Both the position numbers and the translations under genes were made by a program. From assembly GCF_015680705.1 (NCBI RefSeq), contig NZ_JADNYP010000012.1, positions 62,001 to 126,000 of the forward strand: 64,000 nt of DNA, written 5' to 3'. Below are positions 18,241 to 26,774 of this stretch, one piece after another; the first letter of the stretch is position 1, and every line of letters starts with the position of its first letter. Source of the DNA: Pseudomonas fulva. Its GTDB lineage: Bacteria > Pseudomonadota > Gammaproteobacteria > Pseudomonadales > Pseudomonadaceae. The notes under the pieces were generated by a model. The model did no database searches. It was given only the letters and a program-made list of their open reading frames with translations, and was not told the DNA's origin.

Positions 18241-20403
18241 TCACGCAGCTTGTGTCTGGCTCTCAACGACGCGCCATGGGTCATTGGCTCGGGCTAGGGC
18301 AGCCATGGGCGGCGGGCTGACACTATTGCCGCACATGTGCACCTGTTCGGTCTTGGTGAATGGCTTGCCGTCGGCGCCGCGGTCGATCACGTAGTCGGCG
18401 GGGAAGCCCTGGGCCCGGTACAGCTCGTTCGGCTGCAGCATCCGCAGGCAGATGTCGACGATCACGTATGGCGTGCCCTGGACGTACACGGTGACCAGCG
18501 CCAGGCGGTCCTTGGTGGTAATGGTCGACAGCGGTTCGTCGCAGGGGCTGACGTTGTGGGTGCCGTAGTAGCGGATCAGGAAGGCAGCGACCCGCAGGGC
18601 GCCCGCTTCGTGCTCGGGCGACAGGTGCAGCTCGACCAGCGAACTCTTGCCGCCACCGCTCGCAGTGATGGTTGGGGCAGGCTCGTCGATGGCCTGGCCG
18701 ATGCTGGCGCCGAACTGACGCTCCAGAAACGCGGTAGCCAGGGCGTGATGCGTGCCGCCAGCGCTGATGGTGTGCAGTGGATCCTCTGTATCCCGAGCAT
18801 TGCAGTTGCCGCGCAGGTGCACCAGAGAGGCCGTGGCCAGGCGTTGCTGGCTGCCCGTGTTGGTGATGGTGCTCATAGGGTCATCCATGGCCAGGGCGTG
18901 GGTGGTGTTGAATCCGCCGTTGGCCTGCTCCATGAAGGCGGTGCACACGCCCAGCGCATGGGCTGCGCCCGCCGGCCGCTTGTAGTTGCCGCCGCTGGTG
19001 ATGGTCGGTACCGGCTCGGTGGCAGGTGAACCGTCGCTGTCGAAGCGGAACTTGACCAGGTGGGCCGAGGCCAGGGCGCGGTGGCTGCGCGTCATCAGCG
19101 TGCCCATCGGCTGGTCGGGTGTCACGGGCCGGCCGGCATACTCCGGTCCACCAGCTCCGACCATCACCGGGCTGGCGACCATCAGCTCGCCGCGGTTGGC
19201 GGCCGTCACGGTCGGCATTGGCTCGCTTAGGTCGTTCACGCGGTCGGCACCCTGGTGAGTGGCCGGCATGATCACCGCGCTCGAGAGGGCATGCTTCACG
19301 CCGCCGGCGACGACCGTGCCCAGCGGCTGGTCCAGGCCCGGTACCCGTGGTGCCTGGCTCTTGCGCTCGCCGTAGCCGGTCTGCACCAGCGTCGGGCTGG
19401 CGACAGCGAAGGTGCCACCCCGTGGCCAGGCGGTAACGGTGCGCCGCGGCTCGCCCAGGGCCTGTACCGTCTCGCCCGACCAGTTGGCGATCGGCACGAT
19501 GAAGGGGGCAGGGTTATCCAGCACGAACTTGTGCATGCCCTTGGCCACCCGGCGCAGCGTGGCGTCGGCCAGCGGCTTCTTGCGGTCGAAGATGCTCTTG
19601 CTGGGCACGCTCCAGTCGATGCAGTCGGCGGCGGTGCGCCACTTCTTCTGGCCCTTGGCGGGGTTCTTGGCATGGGTCGGCTCGGGCCACACGATCGGCT
19701 GGCCATCGCAGCGCGCCAGCATGAAGAGGCGTTCGCGGCTGGTCGGCGCGCCGTAGTCGCAGGCCTTGAGGATCCGCCACTCCACCTGATAGCCCATGCC
19801 CTCGAGCAGCTGGACGAACCGGCGCCAGGTCGTGCCGCGCCGCTTGGGGTCCGGCACCAGGAACTGCTGTTGCACCGGGACGCGCTCGCCCGGGCCGGCC
19901 ACGGTGCCGTCCAACTTCATCACGCGGCCGGTGGCCTTGTCACGCTTGGCGATCAGCCGACCCCACTGCAGGATCTGCTTCACGTTCTCCAGGCTGATGA
20001 CCCGCGGGCGCTTCTTGCCAGCCCATTTCAGGCCGATCCAGGACAGGTTGCGGATCTCCCGCTTGCGCGGCTGACCGCCGGCGGCCTGGCTGTGGTGGGT
20101 GCAGTCAGGCGACATGTGGAACCAGCCGACCGGGCGGCCCTGGCACTCGACGTCAGGGTCACCGTCGAACACGTCCGTGGTGAAGTGCCGGGCGTGCGGG
20201 TGGTTGACGGTGTGCATGCTGATCGCGGCCGGGCTGTGGTTCTTGGCCACGTTCACCGCGCGGCCCAAGCCCATCTCCAGGCCGGTACCGGCGCCGCCGC
20301 CACCGCAGAAGAAGTCCACGACCAGCTCGTCGTCCTGCGGGTCGAAGCCCAGGCCGTACTGGGTCTTGAAGTCGAAAGGGTTGCTTTTGCGTGGTGCAGG
20401 CAT
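18241..20403 (-). CDS. DNA cytosine-5 methyltransferase with internal repeats
   Basis: A 720-residue protein. Motif I is DFFCGGGGAGTGLEMG (about 30-45), motif IV is MSPDCTHHS, motif VI is SLENV, motif VIII follows as ERLFML, and motifs IX-X lie near the end (RAQGFPADY, CGNSVSP). The usual Pro-Pro-Cys is here Pro-Asp-Cys, still with the catalytic Cys. Between residues about 315 and 640 there are some seven degenerate copies of a unit built on [DE]xPxxT[IV]T..G...AL, in place of a compact target-recognition domain. It probably protects phage DNA from restriction; no cognate nuclease is adjacent. Confidence 0.9.
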   Translation of the reverse strand: MPAPRKSNPFDFKTQYGLGFDPQDDELVVDFFCGGGGAGTGLEMGLGRAVNVAKNHSPAAISMHTVNHPHARHFTTDVFDGDPDVECQGRPVGWFHMSPDCTHHSQAAGGQPRKREIRNLSWIGLKWAGKKRPRVISLENVKQILQWGRLIAKRDKATGRVMKLDGTVAGPGERVPVQQQFLVPDPKRRGTTWRRFVQLLEGMGYQVEWRILKACDYGAPTSRERLFMLARCDGQPIVWPEPTHAKNPAKGQKKWRTAADCIDWSVPSKSIFDRKKPLADATLRRVAKGMHKFVLDNPAPFIVPIANWSGETVQALGEPRRTVTAWPRGGTFAVASPTLVQTGYGERKSQAPRVPGLDQPLGTVVAGGVKHALSSAVIMPATHQGADRVNDLSEPMPTVTAANRGELMVASPVMVGAGGPEYAGRPVTPDQPMGTLMTRSHRALASAHLVKFRFDSDGSPATEPVPTITSGGNYKRPAGAAHALGVCTAFMEQANGGFNTTHALAMDDPMSTITNTGSQQRLATASLVHLRGNCNARDTEDPLHTISAGGTHHALATAFLERQFGASIGQAIDEPAPTITASGGGKSSLVELHLSPEHEAGALRVAAFLIRYYGTHNVSPCDEPLSTITTKDRLALVTVYVQGTPYVIVDICLRMLQPNELYRAQGFPADYVIDRGADGKPFTKTEQVHMCGNSVSPPPMAALARANDPWRVVESQTQAA

Positions 20404-20455
20404 GGGCGTTCCTCGCCGGATGGCGTGACTGAATGGAAGATGTGGATGCGTTGTG

Positions 20456-21406
20456 CTATTCGCAGAGGCCGTAGGCTGAGGAGCAGCGGTGCTGACTATC
20501 GGCGCGGGCGATCAGGTTGACCATGTCGAACTGGCGTCCGCCGCGGGAGGTGTTGGCCCACTCGACCATCCGATCGATGCCGTGGGTTTCGGCGCTGACC
20601 TTGTCGGTTGAGCTAACGGTTGGGTCGGTCACCGTGGCGAAGAAGGTCGCGGCGCCGCGTTTGCTGGCGATGCTGACCAGGCGCTCCCACTCGCGGACCC
20701 GGGCGACCTCATCCGGCCATCTGGATGCGATCTCGCGCAGTTCGTCTTTCGCGCACATGATGCAGGGCATGCAGCCGACGCGGTTGCAGCCCTGGAGGTA
20801 CAGCGGGTTCGGCTTGATACCTGCGGCGCGGTGGGCTTCGAAGACAGCGGCCACCGGCCACTTGAGGATCGGACGGTAGTTGAACAGGCCGCCGCCAACC
20901 TCGTCGCATTCCGGCAGGTACCGGCGGCTCAGCGATTCATCGGCCCGGACGCCTTGCCAGGACAGCAGCATGCTGGCGCCGTCCATCAGCGGTAGGAAGA
21001 CCTGCTCAATGATGGGGTTGCGCTTCAGCTCGTCGGTGCAGAAGCGCGCCTTGGTGCTGGGGAACCGGCCTTTCCAGAGGCACATGTCCAAGAAGGGGTT
21101 GCCTGTGGGATGCAGCACTTCCAGCGCGCCGATCACGACGGCCTCCGGCACTCCTTTCTCCCGCCACTTCGTTTCGATGAACTTGCGCTTGCCAGCGATC
21201 TGCCTGGCGAAGTCTGCCTTAACCCAGCGGATCGGCACGCCTGTGGCTTCGGCCAGGTAGTGCACGTACTCATAGGTGGCCGGGTGTTCGTGCCCGGTAT
21301 CGGCGAAGACGGCGCTGAGGTTCGGCACCTCCAGCTCGCGGGCCGCCAGCAGCGTGGCTGTGCTGTCCTTCCCGCCGCTCATGCTGACGATGTTGTGTTC
21401 GGCCAT
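20456..21406 (-). CDS. PAPS-reductase-like PP-loop protein
   Basis: A 316-residue protein; the ATG at 21406 has an AAGGACC SD. The PP-loop SMSGGKDSTATL (residues 8-19) binds ATP, AVFADTGHE follows, and C-terminal cysteines (GCNRVGCMPCIMC) suggest a metal or Fe-S site. The family includes CysH and the DNA phosphorothioation protein DndC. Sitting between two DNA methyltransferases, a role in nucleic-acid modification is plausible, but the other Dnd genes are absent. Confidence 0.82.
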   Translation of the reverse strand: MAEHNIVSMSGGKDSTATLLAARELEVPNLSAVFADTGHEHPATYEYVHYLAEATGVPIRWVKADFARQIAGKRKFIETKWREKGVPEAVVIGALEVLHPTGNPFLDMCLWKGRFPSTKARFCTDELKRNPIIEQVFLPLMDGASMLLSWQGVRADESLSRRYLPECDEVGGGLFNYRPILKWPVAAVFEAHRAAGIKPNPLYLQGCNRVGCMPCIMCAKDELREIASRWPDEVARVREWERLVSIASKRGAATFFATVTDPTVSSTDKVSAETHGIDRMVEWANTSRGGRQFDMVNLIARADSQHRCSSAYGLCE

Positions 21407-21471
21407 CGTGTGGTCCTTGCGTGCAGGCGCCGCCCCCGCCGGGGTAGCGTGCACTGAAAGTGGGTTGGGGG

Positions 21472-22554
21472 TTATGCCGCCGGTGACTGGTCCAGCAGGA
21501 TGTCCATCTGGGCGGCGCCATCGGTCCAGGCTTTATGAAGGCGCTGGCGGGCGAGGGCGGCGTATTCGGGATTCAGCTCGCAGATGACCGAGCGTCGGCC
21601 TTCCTGCATGGCGACCAGTGCTGTGGTACCGGCGCCGCCGAATGGGTCGAGCACCAGCCCGCCGCGCGGGGCGCCTGCCAGCACGCATGGCCGGACCAGG
21701 GCGGGCGGGAAGGTGGCGAAGTGGGCGCCCTTGAAGCTGGCGGTGGCCACCGTCCAGACGCTGCGCTTGTTCCTGGTCTCGTCGTATAGGACGTCGGCGC
21801 GCGTTTCCCGGTGCTGGCCTGTCTGCCCGTGCTCGCCCTCGGTGTACTTGGTCTGGCGGGCGAAGCTGTTGCGCCTGCTCCCGCCAACGGCCTTCATCGG
21901 TCCATTGGTCTTGCCAGGCTGGCGGCTGCTCCCGCTCTGGCTGGCTACGTCCTGGCCCCACCGCTCGACTGAGCTGGCTGCTACAGGCTCGCGGATAGCG
22001 GCTTGGTCGAAGTAGTAGCGCGGTCCCTTGCTGAGCAGGAACACGTACTCATGGGCCTTGGTGCATCGATCCTTGATCGACTCGGGCATGGGGTTGGGCT
22101 TGTGCCAGATGATGTCCTGGCGCAGGTACCATCCATCGTCCTGCAGAGCGATCGCTAGGCGCCATGGCATACCCATGAGGTCTTTTTGCTTGAGGCCGTC
22201 AGGTGGCGCGCGACGCCGACCGCGCAGCACTGCGCCGCGGGTGGCTTTGGAAACCGTGTCGTGCTTGCCTGCTGATCCCTCGGGTGCATACCCGCCCGCG
22301 ACCGAGGCGTAGCTGTCGCCCAGGTTGACCCACAGCGTGCCGTCATCGCGCAGGACGCGCCTGACCTCACGGAACACGGCGACCAGGTTATCGATGAACT
22401 CTCGTGGGGAGGCCTCCAGGCCGATCTGGCCGTCGACCCCATAGTCGCGCAGCCCGAAGTAGGGCGGGCTAGTGATGCAGGTGTGCACAGACTTGTCTGG
22501 CAGCGTCCGCATCATGTCGATGCAGTCGCCTACCAGGATGCGGTGCTGGTCCAT
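21472..22554 (-). CDS. N4/N6 DNA methyltransferase (site-specific type)
   Basis: A 360-residue protein starting MDQHRILVGD at 22554 with GGAGC upstream. Motif IV is TSPPYFGLRDYG (N4/N6 amino methylases) and motif I is VLDPFGGAGTTALVA near the C terminus, a beta-class order. It carries an insertion (KTNGPMKAVGGSRRNSFARQ region) that may hold target recognition. Probably modifies phage DNA against host restriction. Tightly linked with the PAPS-reductase-like gene (65 bp). Confidence 0.9.
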   Translation of the reverse strand: MDQHRILVGDCIDMMRTLPDKSVHTCITSPPYFGLRDYGVDGQIGLEASPREFIDNLVAVFREVRRVLRDDGTLWVNLGDSYASVAGGYAPEGSAGKHDTVSKATRGAVLRGRRRAPPDGLKQKDLMGMPWRLAIALQDDGWYLRQDIIWHKPNPMPESIKDRCTKAHEYVFLLSKGPRYYFDQAAIREPVAASSVERWGQDVASQSGSSRQPGKTNGPMKAVGGSRRNSFARQTKYTEGEHGQTGQHRETRADVLYDETRNKRSVWTVATASFKGAHFATFPPALVRPCVLAGAPRGGLVLDPFGGAGTTALVAMQEGRRSVICELNPEYAALARQRLHKAWTDGAAQMDILLDQSPAA

Positions 22555-22798
22555 GGCTTGCTCCGGGCAGGCGCCATTCTCGCTGGGCGGGCGTTCGATG
22601 TTTGAGAGGGTCGGTGAATTTTCCACAAGAGGATCGGCAAGCCGAAGTCGCTGACGATAGCGAAACACTTCGAAGCTTTTCGCATCCGATCACGGAAAAA
22701 CCCCAAGTGGAATGGGTCGGACATGCGCTTCAAAGTGCGCATGCCGAAGCAGTCGTGACGCCAAGCTTCGGCCAATATTTGAGCCGGAGAGCTGCTGT
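22555..22798. other. spacer upstream of methyltransferase
   Basis: Leader region for the minus-strand methyltransferase. No convincing gene on either strand; short minus-strand frames have no SD. It marks a break between two blocks of the leftward arm. Confidence 0.4.
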
Positions 22799-22999
22799 AT
22801 GAAACGAATGACCGACCTCGTCAATCTGTTGACCGCCATCGCCAAGCTGTTCAGGGAGGTGTTGGGGCTTGTGGCGATGGGTTGCCTCATCCTTCCGATG
22901 GTGGCAACCCCGGCCGATGGTTACTTCGAGTCGAAGCTACCCAGCACCAGCCTGGCCGCATCGCCGACCTTGCCCTCAAGCACTTGCTTGAACTCTTGA
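22799..22999 (+). CDS. possible small membrane protein (uncertain)
   Basis: A 66-codon plus-strand frame with GGAGAG 8 nt before ATG. Residues 1-40 (MKRMTDLVNLL ... REVLGLVAMGCLILPMVA) look like an amphipathic helix plus one membrane span. The second half lies antisense to the end of the DUF2303 gene and looks arbitrary. It may be a real short gene with a recombined end, or chance. Confidence 0.25.
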   Translation: MKRMTDLVNLLTAIAKLFREVLGLVAMGCLILPMVATPADGYFESKLPSTSLAASPTLPSSTCLNS

Positions 23000-23736
23000 G
23001 CGATCGCCTCGCGCTGCGCCTCCTCACCGAGCCAGCGCAGCTTGAGCACCGGCTGCGAGCCGCTGGTGATGACGGACAGGCGCAGGCGGATCACCTGTTC
23101 GCCCAGGCCTTCGAACGGGATGACCTTGAAGTCGAGCCAGGCTGGGAGGGTTTCCTTGCTGCTGGCCTCGATCGCGTCCATGGTGCTGCGGCTGGCGCGG
23201 GTCTCGCTGACCGCGTGATCGCTCTCGGACGAGGCCTTGATGGTGATGGTGCGCACGGCGGCGATGGCCTTGGCGATCGTCATGCCGGCGCCGTTCTCGT
23301 CGGTGGCGGTCAGGTGCTGGTGCCAATCCTCGATCCAGTCGCTCATGGCCTTCTGCACCAGGTTCTGCCCGCAGATGGCCTGCACGGCGGCGAACGCAGC
23401 GGAAGGCTTGAGACGCAGCACGGCACGGTCATCAGCGTGGCCAGGCTGGTCTGGGGTGCCGAGGTTGAACAGCACGGTGCAGCTCATGGCGTCCTGATCG
23501 ATGAAGCCGCGGGCTGCTGGCGCCAAGCGTTCGACCACGTAGGCGCCGAAGTCGGCCAGCGAGTGGGTGGAGTAGGTGCCACGGAAGCGATTGCGGCCTT
23601 CCTGATACCGCTCCAGGTCCACAACGTTGAAGTTCTGCGGGACGATGACCACCGGGCCCAGGGCGGGCACTTCCCGGCCCACGGCCGCGATGGTTTGTTC
23701 CTGGATGAGTTCGAGTGCTTCTTTGCTGAGGGCCAT
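22921..23736 (-). CDS. DUF2303 (YfdQ-like) phage protein
   Basis: A 271-residue protein of the DUF2303 family, common in early arms of phages beside recombination or modification genes; function unknown. It has the typical central stretch (AVLRLKPSAAFAAVQAICG) and C terminus (PVLKLRWLGEEAQREAIAQEF). SD AAGGA before the ATG. A fragment homologous to its C terminus lies 4.7 kb away at 18112-18240. Confidence 0.85.
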   Translation of the reverse strand: MALSKEALELIQEQTIAAVGREVPALGPVVIVPQNFNVVDLERYQEGRNRFRGTYSTHSLADFGAYVVERLAPAARGFIDQDAMSCTVLFNLGTPDQPGHADDRAVLRLKPSAAFAAVQAICGQNLVQKAMSDWIEDWHQHLTATDENGAGMTIAKAIAAVRTITIKASSESDHAVSETRASRSTMDAIEASSKETLPAWLDFKVIPFEGLGEQVIRLRLSVITSGSQPVLKLRWLGEEAQREAIAQEFKQVLEGKVGDAARLVLGSFDSK

Positions 23737-23763
23737 GCGAGGTTTCCTTGGTGGGGGTAGGGA

Positions 23764-24111
23764 TCAGGTGCGCGGGTGGACCGGAGCCTCATCACGGGTG
23801 AAGAGCTGGTCGTGCTTCTCGGGAAAGAGGGAAATGTTGCCGCCGGTACCGACGTACATCGGCGTGTCGAGGCTGGTGTTCTCGCTGCGGGTACCGCGCT
23901 TGGTCGGCACCTTGTAGTCGAGCTTGTGCTTGATCTTCACCTGGTGGGAGTCGCCGATCTGGGTGAAGTCCAGGGTGATGGTGATCTTGCCGGCCTTGCC
24001 ATGGTCGACGACGCCTGCGGCTACCTCGGAAAGGGCATGGCCGATCTGGCTGGCGAAGGCGCCGCCGTTGAGCTCCTGCAGGAACTCGGTGGTGTCTGTA
24101 GGCTTGGGCAT
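23764..24111 (-). CDS. phage hypothetical, companion of DUF2303
   Basis: A 115-residue protein with AGGAG 8 nt before ATG. The middle (GKITITLDFTQIGDSHQVKIKHK) is a predicted beta-sheet, and the C terminus mentions no catalytic motif. It precedes DUF2303 by 27 bp in the same transcript. No function recognised. Confidence 0.75.
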   Translation of the reverse strand: MPKPTDTTEFLQELNGGAFASQIGHALSEVAAGVVDHGKAGKITITLDFTQIGDSHQVKIKHKLDYKVPTKRGTRSENTSLDTPMYVGTGGNISLFPEKHDQLFTRDEAPVHPRT

Positions 24112-24199
24112 TGCGGAGTCTCCTGGTGAACGATGCCGCTGGGCGGCAGGTTGATGTGCTGCTGGCGCCGGCCATGGCGGACGCGGTTCTGGATTCGGG

Positions 24200-24694
24200 T
24201 CATGCGTTCCTGCGCCACTTGGGGAAATCGATGTCGTGCTGCTTCACCAGCTTGCTCAGATGCTGATGGCTGATGCCGAGCAGCTTGGCGACGGCGTCAC
24301 GACTGAGGCTGGTGTGGGCGTAGGCGCGGATCTTGTCGACGAGCTCGGCGCGGGCCTGTGTCCTGGCCTGGCGCTTGGTGTCGCGTTCGGCTTTCTGCTT
24401 AGCGTTCACCCTGAACAGGAACCCGTGCTGCTTGCTGAGGTGGTGCAGCACCGTCCGGCTGACGCTCAGGTGGGCACAGGCCTCGCTCATGGTCATGGTC
24501 TGGGCAGCCTGGCGCGCCTGCTTGAGCATTTCGCTGTCGGCTTTGGCCAGCTTCGCCGGCGGCTGCTGTTCTGGCACGGAAGCGCGGTTGGTGCACTGGT
24601 GAATCTGCCCGCCTTCGGCGAGGAACTGAGCCACCTTGGCGGCCAGGTCGGCACGGGTTTTCTCGTGCTCCGCTGGGATACTCTCGCCTATCAT
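24200..24694 (-). CDS. helix-turn-helix phage regulator
   Basis: A 164-residue basic protein with two putative HTH segments: MTMSEACAHLSVSRTVLHHLSKQHG (about 67-91) and LSRDAVAKLLGISHQHLSKLVKQHD (about 133-157). Such tandem HTH proteins resemble recombination-directionality or replication-timing regulators, but I cannot name the family. The ATG overlaps the stop of the upstream gene by 4 bp. Confidence 0.7.
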   Translation of the reverse strand: MIGESIPAEHEKTRADLAAKVAQFLAEGGQIHQCTNRASVPEQQPPAKLAKADSEMLKQARQAAQTMTMSEACAHLSVSRTVLHHLSKQHGFLFRVNAKQKAERDTKRQARTQARAELVDKIRAYAHTSLSRDAVAKLLGISHQHLSKLVKQHDIDFPKWRRNA

Positions 24695-24960
24695 TGCCGC
24701 CCAACCAGCTTGCGCCGGGCAGCTGCCTCCATTGCATCCAGAAAGTGAAGGGCCTTGCTATGGCTGCCGCAGAAACCGCAGGTCTTGCTGGTCATCAGAT
24801 CGATGATGTGCCACATCTTCCCCTTCGAGACGGCCTGGAAGCGCGGGCCGGGCATCGGGGCAGGGCGGCCGATCTTGGCGTAGAAGTCGGCGGTGGCCAG
24901 GATGGTTCGTTCACGCATGGCGGCCAGGCCGTCCACACGCTGTTGCATGGCTGGGTGCAT
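24691..24960 (-). CDS. phage hypothetical protein with CxxC motif
   Basis: An 89-residue protein with GAGGATCC before the ATG. It contains SKTCGFCGSHSKALHFLD, a CxxC pair that may bind zinc. Translationally coupled to the HTH gene downstream. Function unknown. Confidence 0.65.
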   Translation of the reverse strand: MHPAMQQRVDGLAAMRERTILATADFYAKIGRPAPMPGPRFQAVSKGKMWHIIDLMTSKTCGFCGSHSKALHFLDAMEAAARRKLVGRQ

Positions 24961-24977
24961 GGTGGATCCTCAAAGGG

Positions 24978-25361
24978 TCAGACGTGGAGCTCGAAGGCCT
25001 CGGCCTTGCGAACGATTCGAACTTGGGCGGTGCGGCGCTCCGGTACGCGGCGGTCCCGGCGCATCGGATCGCCGTTGTCGACGGCAGCGTGCATCGCGAT
25101 GAAGCCGGCCAGGACGATGCACAGCGGGCTGATGATCTGGCGCCGCATGGCTTCGGCGACCAGGGTGGCGCGCCGGTGAACGCCGAGCTTGAACATGGCG
25201 TTCTCGATGCGGTTGGCCACGGTGCCGGGACTGATGGCCATGTGGCGGGCGATTTCCTTCGCTGTCATGCCCTGGGCGACGCCCAGCAATGCTTCCAGCT
25301 CACGCGGGGCGAGGCCCTTGCCGAGGTGGCCGGTCCATGTCCCGCTAATGATCGTTTCCAT
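24978..25361 (-). CDS. LuxR-type HTH protein without sensor domain
   Basis: A 127-residue protein. Residues 15-70 (GLAPRELEALLGVAQGMTAKEIARHMAISPGTVANRIENAMFKLGV) form a canonical GerE/LuxR HTH. No autoinducer or receiver domain precedes it; instead a hydrophobic helix (IISPLCIVLAGFIAMHA, about 75-92) and a basic tail follow. It is therefore a minimal DNA-binding regulator, possibly membrane-tethered. A GTG start at 25418 would add 19 residues. Confidence 0.8.
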   Translation of the reverse strand: METIISGTWTGHLGKGLAPRELEALLGVAQGMTAKEIARHMAISPGTVANRIENAMFKLGVHRRATLVAEAMRRQIISPLCIVLAGFIAMHAAVDNGDPMRRDRRVPERRTAQVRIVRKAEAFELHV

Positions 25362-25504
25362 GAAGTTGTCTCGGTGGACCGCATTGGTCAGGCACCAGGC
25401 GCGGGTGACCAGACCCACCGTGAAGGTGGCCTGGCGCCTGCCGATGCGGTCGAAGTGGATGGGGAGGGTGATGCAGGGGGCCGCATTGCGCGGTGCAGAA
25501 TCGT

Positions 25505-25701
25505 CCGCATCGGGGTGTGATCTGGCGGGTCTGTCTCATCCACGCCGGGGGCGACCCGGCGGTTAGCAACCACATCGCCGCGCTTAGATGCTTCGACTCA
25601 GATCACACTCCGATGCGGCCTGCGATGGGGGCAGGGCATCGGGCCAGTCTTTCCTGGCAGTCAAGGGATAGGTGCCGGTCTTTCCCGGCTGTCACTGGCC
25701 C
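25505..25701. ncRNA. structured non-coding element in the left arm
   Basis: In the 506-bp gap 25362-25867 no convincing gene is seen, but there are strong repeats. (A) CCGCATCGGGGTGTGATCT (25505-25523) pairs with 25600-25618 over 19 bp with one G-U. (B) CGCCGGG / CCCGGCG (25543-25561) nests inside it. (C) GGGCCAGT / ACTGGCCC (25641-25648 with 25694-25701) encloses two small hairpins that read CCAGGAAAGACTGG and CCGGGAAAGACCGG on the minus strand. It may be a small RNA, a processing element or a regulatory leader. Type assignment is tentative. Confidence 0.4.
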
Positions 25702-25867
25702 GCATGCTCCTGCCGTATTCCTCGCGCAGCTATCGGATATCTCCGCCTGCGGATTGCCCGTATTCCACGGCCACCGGTTCATGTGGCGCGCCAGCGCTCA
25801 CGTCAATTCTTCAGGTCAGATTCCCCCTGATGCGCCCCGCTTGAGGCGCACCGAGGAATCATCTGCG

Positions 25868-26089
25868 TTACTGAGCGATACGAATTTCCGCTCTCGGCAC
25901 CCAGCCGGAGGGCATTTTCACCATGCAGCCAACGAAGGCGGCATAGCGGGTATCGCGTTCGGTCTGGTACCCGTACCAAGCGCAGGAAGCGCGGTTGAGC
26001 ACAGCGACCAGCACGATCAGGCCCAGGCAGAAGACAGCCACGATGAAGAGGATCGCCGCACCTGGCCGACGACGAATCCAGGCCTTCAC
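25868..26089 (-). CDS. small inner-membrane protein
   Basis: A 73-residue protein with a basic N terminus (MKAWIRRRPG) and one membrane helix (AAILFIVAVFCLGLIVLVAVL). It has a GTG start that overlaps the TerB-like stop, with AAGGAT upstream. No family recognised. Confidence 0.6.
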   Translation of the reverse strand: MKAWIRRRPGAAILFIVAVFCLGLIVLVAVLNRASCAWYGYQTERDTRYAAFVGCMVKMPSGWVPRAEIRIAQ

Positions 26090-26523
26090 AAGTAATCCTT
26101 GAGGCTCAGGCCCATCAGCTTGGCCGCCTTCTCCAGCACAACCATTTCCTTGTCATCGATGTCGCCCGAGGCCTCGGCGATGGTGAGCATGACGTTGATG
26201 ACGATTGCGGCTTCGTCCGGCGAGTGCGCCAGGTCCTTCAGCTCCTTCTCGGCATTCATGCGCAGGATCCGATGGCCGCCGTCGTGGAAGTCCTTCTCGG
26301 CGCGATCCATGGTGTTGGAGAGCTCGGGGCCGAAGCCTTTAAGCTGTGGCGTGTTGGCGATCAGCTTCTCAGTCTTCTTCAGCTCGTCCTCGCTGATGTC
26401 GCCGTCGGCCGCGGCGACGTAGAAAGCGCCGTAGACGATCGCCTGCATGAGGTCGCGGTTCTGGACGACCGACATCGCAGCGCGCGCTTCGCGGCCCTTC
26501 TTGCCAAACAGTTTTCCGAACAT
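26086..26523 (-). CDS. TerB-like protein
   Basis: A 145-residue protein starting MFGKLFGKKG. The region LMQAIVYGAFYVAAADGDISEDELKKTEKLI and its second half VMLTIAEASGDIDDKEMVVLEKAAKLMG match the paired acidic helices of the TerB/DjlA family, associated with tellurite resistance and phage inhibition in some bacteria. A hairpin of the recurrent type lies just upstream (26543-26585). Confidence 0.85.
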   Translation of the reverse strand: MFGKLFGKKGREARAAMSVVQNRDLMQAIVYGAFYVAAADGDISEDELKKTEKLIANTPQLKGFGPELSNTMDRAEKDFHDGGHRILRMNAEKELKDLAHSPDEAAIVINVMLTIAEASGDIDDKEMVVLEKAAKLMGLSLKDYL

Positions 26524-26542
26524 GGTGTTGCTCCGTTGGGTT

Positions 26543-26585
26543 GGTTTCCCATCTGGCCCTCGCGAGAAGGCCAGCCAGTGAAACC
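26543..26585 (-). repeat. recurrent intergenic hairpin, copy 1
   Basis: Outer arms GGTTTC / GAAACC and inner arms TGGCC / GGCCA. It sits between the stop of one gene and the SD of the TerB-like gene. Same design as copies at 26966 and 27248. Confidence 0.65.
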
Positions 26586-26587
26586 AG

Positions 26588-26773
26588 CTATCGAAAGCGC
26601 GCCTCGAGCTCGGCATGCACAGCCTGCAACTGCTCGATCAGCTCCAGGCGCTGGTCACCTGAAAGCAGGTGCGCGGCGTAGAGAAGGCCCTCGAGAAGAG
26701 GGCCGTTGTTGAGTGCCATGACCTTGGTGCCGTCTTCGAACACGGTCAGGCAGATGGTCTTGGGCTCAGCCAT
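26588..26773 (-). CDS. short phage hypothetical protein
   Basis: A 61-residue protein starting MAEPKTICLTVFEDG at 26773, 1 nt after the csrA stop codon, so the two are probably translationally coupled. Helical C terminus (GDQRLELIEQLQAVHAELEARF). No function recognised. Confidence 0.65.
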   Translation of the reverse strand: MAEPKTICLTVFEDGTKVMALNNGPLLEGLLYAAHLLSGDQRLELIEQLQAVHAELEARFR

Positions 26774-26774
26774 A

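Noticed and set aside
20456..21406. Complete Dnd phosphorothioation system
   Set aside because: Only a PP-loop protein is present; DndA/B/D/E homologues are absent nearby.
25493..26095. 200-codon plus-strand frame
   Set aside because: Runs antisense to the small membrane protein and over the structured element; no SD, atypical protein.
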